Source: Prosopocoilus inquinatus (Eukaryota; Arthropoda; Insecta; Coleoptera; Lucanidae). Taken from it: 64,000 nucleotides of DNA. Under the pieces are notes generated by a model that saw nothing but the letters and a program-made list of their open reading frames with translations, had not been told where the DNA came from and did no database searches. Below, in pieces: positions 47,940 to 57,411 of this stretch. The stretch is taken from the NCBI GenBank assembly GCA_036172665.1, contig CM069876.1:3720001-3784000 (forward strand), written 5' to 3'. Position numbers and translations under genes: made by a program. Each line of letters starts with the position of its first letter. Within the stretch, counting starts at the first letter, position 1.

Positions 47940-48990
47940 TTATGTAACAGTTTGCATCCGTCTCGGAAGAGTCTTAATAACACCTCTGATGTAGTCTTGA
48001 TTTAGATGGTTCCATTCTTTAATTACTTTTGCTGCTAAATAGTGATTTAAGACTGTTGTTAGAGGATCTGTAAGGAGAATCCGATATGGTCCGAAACATG
48101 GTCAAACGCATTCAAGTTCGGGCTTCTAGCAAGCCAGTCCAAAACCTTCATCCCGACTTCATTAGGGTGCGAACATGCTGAAGATACCTCGCTGTTCACT
48201 GTGGATGTTTACGTCCTCGTCGACACCTCGATATCACCTTGATGTAAAAGGAACTTGCAGTTTTAAACAGAACCGTGCATGTCGAAGATGATTAGCAAGG
48301 CGCATCTTCGGCACACAATCGTCTATTCAAAACTATACGTTTGTTTTACATCGAGTTATCGAGCGCAACCTAAACAACGAGGGTGAACAGCGAGGCATCT
48401 TCAGTATGTTGGTACCCTTATTGTATTCTTGCATAATCTGAGCAATGAGCGTTCGTGCGTTATCTTGCATTGAGGAACTTTGGGACAGTGAATGGCGCGT
48501 GGGGTACAAAATATGCTTCAGAAATCTACTGATATACTTATCAGCATTCATACAGCGATTATTCACAATCACTAACTCTGTATATGCGTTTAAGGCTATT
48601 CCACTGGAGACTATATTCGAATCTCTGCCGCCGAAATTTGACAGTGTTTCTGAACTAAATAAACAGAACGACAGACGACTTCTTATGATCTGTTTGGCAA
48701 CTTGGACCCTTTTTGCACGATGCAATTCTATTTTAAGCGTGCTTGTGTGCAATGTCAAGAACACAGAGCACTTAAACGTAAAAATCAGACATCTAGGGCC
48801 TCTTATGACCTTGTTCTGTAGTTTTGTAATCACTAGTTTTCCTAAACCGATTTATAATTCTAACAATTCTTGAAATTGTCAACTGCTGAACACCAATAGT
48901 TCTTCTGACTGCGTTCAATCATTCAAGACTCTAACGATTTTATCTCGACTTTAATTTCTAGAAATGTGGACAGGGGTATCACTGTTCATT
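47940..48990 (-). pseudogene. Tc1-like transposase, reverse strand, split by a MITE
   Basis: Reading leftward: a helix-turn-helix remnant (LTISRIVRIINRFRKTSDYK), then RAKRVQVAKQII, then GIALNAYTELVIVNNRCMNA. SMQDNARTLIAQIMQEYN follows, with the second catalytic Asp. After the 253-bp insertion the frame continues NEVGMKVLDWLARSPNLN. The motif that is normally PIE is FDH here (NAFDHV), so the final Glu is lost. The tail reads EWNHLNQDYIRGVIKTLPRR and ends at a stop next to 47940. The region of the first catalytic Asp is damaged or deleted. The DNA between the insertion's ends is in another orientation and does not belong to the gene. Confidence 0.88.
48165..48417. mobile_element. 253-bp foldback MITE inserted in the Tc1 gene
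   Basis: The left end GGGTGCGAACATGCTGAAGA, TACCTCGCTGTTCAC is mirrored at the right by the inverse of GGGTACCAACATACTGAAGA, TGCCTCGCTGTTCAC. Similarity continues inward (GATGTAAAA on both arms). TTA flanks both ends (48162-48164 and 48418-48420), the duplication type of PIF/Harbinger elements. On the reverse strand the transposase codons on either side join in frame once the insertion and one TTA are discounted. Confidence 0.9.
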
Positions 48991-49151
48991 CTTGAAAACA
49001 ATGTAACATTTTGAACATTTAACTTTAGAAATAGTTAGATTATTTGCGTAAGTACAAGAAATATTTGCAAGAGTTTAATTTGCTATTATGATTATACCGT
49101 GCCTTGAATGAATTCCTAATTAGAGTAACAATGCACAAATTGTATTGTAAG

Positions 49152-49530
49152 TAGTGATGCGACGAGTCGAGTAGACTCGCTATCAGACTCGATTCTCAAA
49201 GGTACTCATTGTACTCGAGTAACTAATTCTGTGAATCCGAGTCAGCGGTACTCGAGTCGACTCGAGTACGATACAAGTACTCGAGTATCGACTTTAGAAT
49301 TTGTAGACTCGTCGTCAGACTCAAGTCCCAAAGGTATTCGTTCTACTCGAGTAACTATTGCAGTGACACCGAGTCAGTGAAACTCGAGTCAACTCGAGTT
49401 CGATTCAAGTAATTCGAGTACCGACTTTAGAATTAAATAGCGAGTCGAGTAGAATCGATGTCAGACTGGATTTTATTGGATTCTCTTTATAGAGCCTCCT
49501 TAACGAGTGAATGAGTACCGAGTTTAGGAT
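49152..49530. repeat. Left subterminal CGAGT repeat array
   Basis: Units such as GTACTCGAGTCGACTCGAGT and CAAGTACTCGAGTATCGACT recur about every 10-40 bp. A ~145-bp segment (ACTCG...TCAGACTC) is repeated about twice. Such palindromic subterminal motifs are usual transposase-binding sites in hAT elements; binding here is inferred. Confidence 0.85.
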
Positions 49531-50077
49531 TGAGATTATGCGTGTAGGCAATAAGCGTTAACGTTTGACAAGTTTCATTCGTTTTAAAAGTACTATGCTT
49601 TTGCTAAAACATTCGACTGCCGCAATAACTTACTGTGACAGTCAGACGCTTGATATCGGGGCGGCTTGGCGGCGGTCATTGTTTTTTTTTATAATTTATG
49701 AAAAAGATTACATAAAAAATGAATAAGTCCTAAAATTTCAAAGGGAAAGCAAAAAGGCTGTTAAATATTGTTAAATAAAAACTGAAGACTCATACTCATT
49801 TAATGAATAATTTGTGGCTCTATATTCTACATTTTGTTTTCTTTTAAAGAAAATAATTTGAATTCAACTAAACATGCAATTACATAGTAAATAAGTTTTT
49901 CTTTTTATTTTACAAAGTGCCTGCACACTTTATTATGAGACATATCATATTACATAGTTACAAAATTTTAAATTTATCTGAACCGCCAGAATATATTAAA
50001 AAAGAAAACACGTGACGATCGGAAATCAAGTAAAATATAGAATGAACATTGTTATTTTAAACGGAACGTTCAATATG

Positions 50078-50300
50078 CAGTTGAAAACAAAAAAAGTAGA
50101 CAAATTACTGTTTCCTGTAATTATTCTTCCTCAAAATAGTAAAGCCGAATTCACAGATTTTACCACAGTTTTATACTTGTTAATTTTGAAAGATTTAAAT
50201 TTTTTTTAAAGTTATTTATGAAGTCGTCTTTAATGACTTCCATTTTCAGAAAGAATAATTATAGGAAACTGTAATTTGTCTACTTTTTTTGCTTTCAACT
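50078..50300. repeat. Inverted repeat inside the hAT-type element
   Basis: GCAGTTGAAAACAAAAAAAG, TAGACAAATTACTGTTTCCT and AATTATTCTTCC (50075-50135) are mirrored at 50240-50300. The arms of about 65 bp are separated by about 100 bp. It ends exactly where the next inverted-repeat unit starts. Confidence 0.75.
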
Positions 50301-50892
50301 GTAAAGTCGGCATATATGGAATATCCATTCTTTGGGCCATCATAAATTCTGAACTAAGATACTAAATACTCAGATATTTTAATTAAAAATACTTTATGTT
50401 GTTTTCCAGCGGTTGTATATAATAAATTTAAGAAATACATATTTTTGGGGAAAATTCTGAAACAAATTTAAAAAACTGCATTTTCATGATATTATTTAAA
50501 ATGGCGGATAATATGGAATAGTCAGTTGGGGTGACATGAAATAAGAGAAAATATGCAATATTTTGAATTAATAAGGTAAAATATCAACTGTTGTACTAAT
50601 CTACACTATAACAAACTAACTTTGGTGTAAAAAAAACACCTTTTATTTTAAAAAATACGCCAAAATACATTTTTCTCGTACTGCGCAAAAACTTCCAAAA
50701 CGATAAATTCACAAAATCATGTACTGTAAAGTTATGCAGTCTTACCAGCTAAGAACCTCTGTAGTAATGACCTATAACACCGAAGCTCATGTTAATGCCA
50801 GAATCGTTTAACAGATGGCGCTTCTTATTTCAAAAATACTAGGTATTCCATATTAGCCGGTCTATTCCATATATGTATGTATGCTGACTTTA
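50301..50892. mobile_element. 592-bp inverted-repeat element nested in the hAT-type element
   Basis: Left GTAAAGTCGGCATATATGGA then ATATCC; right, inverted, GTAAAGTCAGCATACATACA then TATATGGAATAG. No coding capacity, and no clear target-site duplication. Confidence 0.65.
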
Positions 50893-51618
50893 CTCTACAT
50901 ATTTTCTTGGATTAAGAAAAATACTTAATTCCTAATTCAAAATATAGGTATATGTTTATGTTGTTTTGTTTATTTGCATTTTCATTTTTTTACGATATTT
51001 AAGTTTAAAAAAAATGTGTATTTATTTTAGTAGACCTTTGCATTAACAAGAGCTTTTAATGCGTAACAGGAGCTAATTGTAATTAACAGACAAAACGTTA
51101 ACAGTTAGAACAAATTCACATTATAGAGAAGATCAAATTAAAGACTTTTTCTTAATAATTAAGTAAAAATCAGTAACTAGAAAGTTACAAGAGTTTAATG
51201 TGAAATTAATTAACAAGTAAAAGTTACTATCTGTAGTAATATTTTACGTTTTAAATTTTGGTATTTACAACCATTTAAAAAAAATCTAGTCGCGTAAAAG
51301 TTACGGATATTTCATTTTTGTGTCAATTAAAGAAGAAATTAAGAAACTTAACTGTGACTTTTTTAGGGTTTTGGTCAAAAACTAATTAAGAGAAAAGCTT
51401 TATTTTGATCTTCTACAGCTGCCCTATCAATCTCCTCCGTACGTTATAAAATAAATTAATAAAAATAAATCAAACCCTAATAATTTCAAGCTCAAATATC
51501 ATGAAAAGTATGAAACCAAATAAAGACAAACTACAAATTGTTGGAATTAGGAATCCTTCTTAATTAAAAAAAATATGTTGCGAGTTTAACATGAATGCTT
51601 CTACAGCCGTCATCCATG

Positions 51619-51866
51619 ATTGAATTGGCTACCGGTTGAAAACACGTCATTACTATTTCTTCCACTGCCGTCATTTCGCCCTTCATTGTAGAAGAACCTC
51701 CTCAGGACTGATATTGCTGGCTGTAGCTTTTTCCTAGTCGTTGAAACTGACGGGAAGCAATAGAACACCATTAGCAGCTCTGAGGAATTTCTTCTGCAAT
51801 GAAAAGCAAAACGTCGGCGTAGGAAATATCTTGATGCGGTTCCAAACGGAATCAGTCATTTGGGTT
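51619..51866. mobile_element. Foldback element, diverged relative of 38821-39154
   Basis: It shares with the 38.8-kb copy the order GAATT-GGCT-CCGGTTGAAAAC, TTTCTTCCACTGCCGTC, TTGTAGAAGAACCTCCTCAG, and the mirrored CTGAGGAATTTCTTCTGCAA, AAACGTCGGCGTAGGAAATA. Arms are more diverged, and the central triplet-rich part is shorter. It lies inside the 3.2-kb hAT-type element. Confidence 0.75.
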
Positions 51867-52082
51867 TCCGATCGGCACTTGTTTAATTTTTTCTTAATAA
51901 TTTCTTGATTCAAACAAATTCCTAAAAGTTACATTTTACATATTTTGATATACCTATCTAAAATAGAGTGTTGATAACGTCAAAAATGTAAACAAAAACA
52001 CTGCACCTTTAATCTATCGATTCTACTAACAGTAATGTCATGAGTACTCATATTTCCGGGTTCAGTTAAATGTTCGAAACTT

Positions 52083-52369
52083 TTAATGTGGACTCGAGTC
52101 AAAACTCGCATTTTTTATAAAAAAGTTCAAGTTTATTACATTCTTTAAAACGGCGAGTCCCGAGTTCAATTTGAGTACTCGAGTACTTTTATCTGAACTC
52201 GAGTCAATTGACTCGAGTCGACTCGATTCTTTTAAACGGCGATTTTCAGCCAAGTACTCGAGTCTTTTGATCTGGACTCGAGTCTCTTGACTCGAGTCAA
52301 GACTCGATTCTTTTATAAAAGTATTCGAGTCGACTCGATTCTTAAAAACAGCGACTCGTCGCATCACTA
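52083..52369. repeat. Right subterminal CGAGT repeat array
   Basis: The inverse counterpart of the left array: GACTCGAGTCAAAACTCG, TTTGAGTACTCGAGTACTTT and TTGACTCGAGTCGACTCGAT recur to the end of the element. The reverse frame of 94 codons here is a by-product of the repeats. Confidence 0.85.
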
Positions 52370-52377
52370 ATTGTAAG

Positions 52378-55218
52378 AGATGTATGAGTTATACAGTGAC
52401 AGATGCATTTGTTCGGTTCTGATTAGGTTCTGACCAATATAATCTGACCAACATAGTTAATGAAATTGGATTGAACCTCCTAACCACAAGAAGTTTTTTT
52501 TAAACTATACCGGGTGTAATCAAATTAGTTTCACATATTAATACTGCAAGTTCCTCGTCATGTAAGAGAATTAATACCGCAATTATTAAAGGTCTAACTC
52601 AAAAATAAAAGAAAGACCTACTAAAGGAGCGTTGGTACATTTGTTTGAGAACTTCTGGTCGATCGTGCGTAAAGACATCATAAAATAAAACCAGCAAAAG
52701 TCAAGGTCAAGTGTTTGATCGCTTTTTTAAAAGCTGCGATGTTTTATGTAAACACAATATCAAATTCATGGTATCCCGGTGGTTGCCCACGCGTACAATT
52801 TGATTAAAGAAGACCATTTTAATCTGCTCTCACTGATTATAGAATTAAATATGTTTTATTACATAATCGACAATAATTAGAATGTATGTATGAATCACAT
52901 AAACATAAACGTTATTCTTTATTGAATAACTAAAGAGTCTTCAATAACGACAAGACTAAATAAATAAATAAATACGTAAAATGAACAAGTATTCGACAAT
53001 AATTTAGGTAAGATAGGTTCTTTGTCAGATACTCCTCTATGTCATTTATTTGTAGTGTAAGCAAAACAAAATAATCAAACCATAAATGAAGGGACGATGA
53101 ATACCGACGTGCGTTGTTTCCGATAATTTTTAGAACTTACCTTAAATGTTTTTATTTTCTAACTTTTACTTATTGTTACACTTTTGTCAGCAGAAAATTA
53201 ACTTAATTAATTCAGTAAGTAACGCCACAAATGTGATTGATGTTTATTTTCTTTTGTTATGGAATTGCTGAGCGAAGATTTTATTGACCCAGTGACCTTC
53301 ATTTCGATGACGCTTCATTGCTTTATGTTTTGTTTATAATGTAATGTTTTGCTTAGAAAAATCCATACACGATCGGTAAGAGGTTCTCAATCAAAAAGAC
53401 TCCGGTTCTTGTGGGGCTTTAATTTCTTTAATCTTTCACCAAAAAGATTAAGATATGCAGGAATCGTGTTCTTAAGTCATGAAGAACTTTTACTTCAGTT
53501 TTAATATGTGAAACTTATTTGATGACACGCTCTATACTATACGCGTTCCGCTCCAATGAAGCGTACACTCCAAAGAAGCGAGCGCCTCACAGGGTTGCGT
53601 CAACCAAGTCAAGCAACACGGAACCTGCCAAAGGGCCATGATCGGTGTTCATTAAATCGCCCTTATTTTTGTGTATGAAATGGTTTCAAAACCGTCTAAT
53701 TCCCTGTTGCTTGACGTTGCTTTTACTAACCTACTAAGATTGTTTAAATCTCTTTTATGACTGGTGTCAAAAATATGTTGGGCAACATGCTCTTTAAAAC
53801 GTGTTAGTTTATTTTATTTTAACATAGTTAAAACAAAGCAGGACGATTTTAACATGATAAGAGAAATTTTTATCAATGAGAACGGTATGCAGAAAGATAA
53901 GGAAGGTTTATTTTATCAACACAAAATTTCTCTTTCTGTAAATATTCATGTCGGTTAGATTTCAAGTATTTCTCAATTATTCTCTAAACAGCTATTTTGG
54001 GGTCTCAGAGTAGCTACAGAATTCCACGGCAATCGCAGTGTTTCGACTTAAAGATACAATGCGCACGTGAGTTAGCCTTTTATTGATGAGGCCCCAATTA
54101 GGGCCGAAAGAGCCGTGCGAAGAATGCTGGAGAAACCCTTTGCAACTTAGGGTAAGTTCACAACGAAGCTGTGATGATAGATGATAGCAGAAATTTTGAA
54201 TAGCGCTGATACAAAGAAAAAATAAAAGAGCGATATGTTTTATAAAAATTTTGTTTTCTGTAAACCTACAGCTTGTATTGGAAATTAATAAAATGGAAGG
54301 ATCTAATTCTCTGATACCATAACAATTATAAAAATGAATAACTTCGTCGTTAACTTTTATCATCTATTATATAAACATAATAGTTTTTATATTGGCCGGG
54401 CTGCAGTCTTAATAAATTTATCTCTAGAAGCAATTACGCTATCAATATTTATACGGCAGTAACTTTCAAGAAGTTTTAGTTTAATAATCGTCGGCATGAT
54501 TTACGACGGTATAAGTATCCCCATCAATTGAAACCGAAACGCTGAAAGATAACCTCGATCTAATAGTAATAAATAGCTGCGGCACATTAACACGTTTACA
54601 GATCTGAAACAGACCCATTCATATACAAACACACTTTAAGCAGTCGTCATTTATCGTAAACTTTATCCCGTGTTTACATCAGCACCAGAATGTGTATTAG
54701 GTGATGATCTGTCCTCACACAAATTCGGGATTTTAATGTAAACTACTTAGTTATATTTGTTGACGCCAGGCAGAGAAGTGCGAGTTTATTGAGTGCCGAG
54801 TACCAAATGTGTGAGATATCTAATCTTCGAGTTAAGTACGTACTGGTGCTACTGACATGTTGCATGCATGTAGCGAGAAATGAAAATAGACGACTTAAGC
54901 AACCCAAGGACCTTAAAATGTTTACGTAAACTCTTACCACTATCAGGATAATAAATATTAATTACAGGCAATTTGCATGTTTCAAATTTCAGATACCGCA
55001 GTACACGTTTTAATCGAAAAAAAAAAAACTAAAAACAATAAGGTGATAAATATGCAAAAATGAACGTTTCGTTTTTTTAACCCATACAAAATAATTTCTT
55101 TTTAGAAATAATACAAAGTTATTTATTCTGAAAGACATTTATCGTTTGATTTATTTTGTTTGTTTTATAAATGTAAAGTAAAAATATGTCTTGATGCGAT
55201 TAAAAACATAACTAATCT
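52378..55218. other. No gene seen; G+C-richer patches
   Basis: A patch at 53530-53660 is G+C-richer and another lies at about 54480-54740. At about 54085-54145 is a relative of the repeat at 33430-33520. The reverse frame 53992-54363 (123 codons) overlaps that repeat and matches no family. Confidence 0.35.
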
Positions 55219-55276
55219 TAACTTTCAACCGGTCAGAAGTTAGCAACAACTCTGCAGCAACAAACCTATAAAATTT

Positions 55277-56266
55277 ACCGATGAGAAGTTAGCAATAAAA
55301 TTCCAGCAATAAGATTATGAAATTTCAAAACGCTGCCACCGCTAAAATAACGATGACAGATCAATAATATTTAATCTATTACAAAGAGTATAATGTGTAG
55401 ATTCCCCTCATATGAAGAAACTGAAAAAATATTTGATATTAAGTTAATTATGACTATTTAAACTAGCATAAGTTATTATTCATATATCGCACCAAAACAA
55501 TTGCTTTCACTGAAAATTTTCAGATAGTCATAAAGTAAACATACATATCTATTTAATAATGCCTTCAGAAAGTTTTAGCCGGTTGATTTTAAGTAATTAG
55601 AAATTAATTAAAAGTGACGCACAGACCAACTTTAAATGTTCATAACTTTCCATTCCGCACTTGCATAAAAATTCTGTTTGCAGAATATGATAGCACGTAT
55701 CGAAATTTATCGTTTAAACCACCCTCTGAGTTTTAGCCTGTTGATTTGAAGTAATTACAAATTAATTAAAAGTGACTCTCAGATCATTGAAACAGTACCA
55801 ATTTCAAATGTTCATAACTTTTCTCAGAGAACTTGCATAAATATTCTGCAAACGGAATTTTTATGCAAGTGTTGTAAGAAAAGTTATGAACATTTGAAAT
55901 TGGTACTGTTTCATTGGTCTGATCGTCACTTTTAATTAATTTCTAATTACTTCTAATCAACCGGCTAAAACTTTCTAAAAGCATTATTAAATAGATATGT
56001 ATGTTTACTTTATGACCGTGTGAAAATTTTCAGTGAAAGCAATTGTTTTGGTGCGATATATGAATAATGACTTATGCTGGTTTAAATAGTCATAGTTAAC
56101 TTAATATCAAATATTTTTTCAGTTTCTTCATATGAGGGGTTTCTACACATTATACTCTGTGTAACAGATTGAATATTATTGATCTGTGATCGTTATTTTA
56201 GCGGTGGCAGCGTTTTGAAATTTCATAATTTTATTGCTGGAATTTTATTGCTAACTTCTCATCGGC
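55277..56266. mobile_element. Foldback element B, nested in the terminal repeat of A
   Basis: The termini ACCGATGAGAAGTTAGCAAT and, inverted, GCCGATGAGAAGTTAGCAAT are close relatives of element A's own ends. An exact 9-bp duplication, ATAAAATTT, flanks it (55268-55276 and 56267-56275). After it, the sequence of A resumes (CAATTAGCTGTAAAAAACA) exactly as on A's intact right arm. The arms are 400-570 bp. Length is 990 bp and it is non-coding. Confidence 0.93.
55567..55845 (+). repeat. Tandem duplication in the left arm of element B
   Basis: GTTTTAGCCGGTTGATTTTA, then AAGTAATTAGAAATTAATTA, recurs about 160 bp later as GTTTTAGCCTGTTGATTTGA, then AGTAATTACAAATTAATTAA. Both copies continue to CTTGCATAAA-ATTCTG. 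The right arm has the segment once, which explains the unequal arms. Confidence 0.85.
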
Positions 56267-57264
56267 ATAAAATTTCAATTAGCTGTAAAAAACACCCTAA
56301 TTGTTACACAATGATAACTTAATACCTTCATGAAGGTCATTAACTGCAGTTTGTCCTGGTGTATCATAACTGACAAAAGAAAAACGAAACCTAATTTAAT
56401 TATAATATTTAAATGATCAGTTTTTAATTATAAGGAAACCTCATTAGAGGAAATATTTACGTTCGAAATTTTCACGCAAATTGAAACCAATTGACCAAAT
56501 TTATCCAAAAATACCACCAATAAGTTTTGGCCCATCGATTTGATAGAGTACTGATTAAGTGAAAATAGGCAACTTCCGGCTATTAAAATTCAACGTATAC
56601 AAACGCACATAACTCTTTGTACAGACGTCGCAGAAATGATATTTTCACAGAAAATGAAATAGTATGGTCCAATCTATCGATTTATGCTATTTGTGAGTTT
56701 TGGCCAATCGATTTGATTGACTAATTATCGAATATAATTAGGCGTTCTGGGAGCAGGACGTATTTAATGCAGCGTCAACTATAAACGCACATAACTTGTT
56801 GTACAGATGTTGCACAAACGAAATTTTCAAAAAATATGAAAGAGCATGTTTAAATCCATCGATTTATGCTACATGCGAGTTTTGGCCGATCGATTGATTG
56901 ACTAATTATCGAATGTAATTAGTCGTTCTGACAGCGATAATTTGTAAATCAAATCGATCAGCCAAAACTTACAAATAGCATAAATCGATAGATTTGAACA
57001 TACTCTTTCATTTTTTGTAAAAATTTCATTTGTGCAACGTCTGTTATGTGCGTTTGTATACGTTGAATTTTAATTATCGGAAGTTGGCCATTTTCACTTA
57101 ATCAGTACTCTATCAAATCGATGGGCCAAAACTTATTGGTGGTATTTTTGGATAAATTTAATCAATTGGTTTCAATTTGCGTGAAAATTTCGAACGTAAA
57201 TATTTCCTCTAATGAGGTTTCCTTATAATTATATACCGATCATTTAAATATTATAATTAAATTA

Positions 57265-57305
57265 GTTTTCGTTTATTATAATTAAATTAGTTTTCGTTTT
57301 GTCAG
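57265..57305 (+). repeat. Short tandem duplication in right arm of element A
   Basis: AATTAAATTAGTTTTCGTTT occurs twice in direct succession on the right arm. The left arm has the corresponding segment once. Confidence 0.8.
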
Positions 57306-57411
57306 TTGTGATACACCAGGACAAACTGGTTTGCTGTTTTTTACAGCTAATTGAAATTTTATAGATTTGTTGCTGGAGTGTTGTTGCTAACTTCTCACCG
57401 GTTAACTTTCA

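Larger units (their letters stand above)
49152..52369. mobile_element. 3.2-kb hAT-type element with CGAGT-rich ends
   Basis: The terminal repeat TAGTGATGCGACGAGTCG is perfect at both ends (18 bp). An exact 8-bp duplication, ATTGTAAG, flanks it (49144-49151 and 52370-52377), pointing to the hAT superfamily. Each end carries about 300 bp packed with CTCGAGT/ACTCGAG and GACTCGAGTC motifs. The interior contains other repeats (50078-50300, 50301-50892 and 51619-51866) but no recognisable hAT transposase or BED zinc finger. The element is therefore non-autonomous, or its gene has been lost. Confidence 0.9.
55228..57402. mobile_element. Foldback element A (outer), 9-bp target duplication
   Basis: Terminal sequence ACCGGTCAGAAGTTAGCAAC at left is mirrored at right (inverse ACCGGTGAGAAGTTAGCAAC). 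A perfect 9-bp duplication, TAACTTTCA, flanks the element (55219-55227 and 57403-57411). Apart from the nested element at 55277-56266, the arms match for hundreds of bases to a centre near 56850. Examples are CCAATAAGTTTTGGCCCATC on the left arm and its inverse on the right, and CGAAATTTTCACGC-like segments. Long inverted arms with 9-bp duplications are the pattern of Mutator-like and foldback elements. No transposase is seen. Confidence 0.92.

Noticed and set aside
48445..48873. 142-codon forward frame
   Set aside because: It is the shadow of the reverse-strand Tc1 transposase, which carries the MQDNAR and related motifs.
52083..52367. 94-codon reverse frame rich in Ser, Arg and Leu
   Set aside because: It is translated from the CGAGT repeat array of the hAT-type element and has no independent support.
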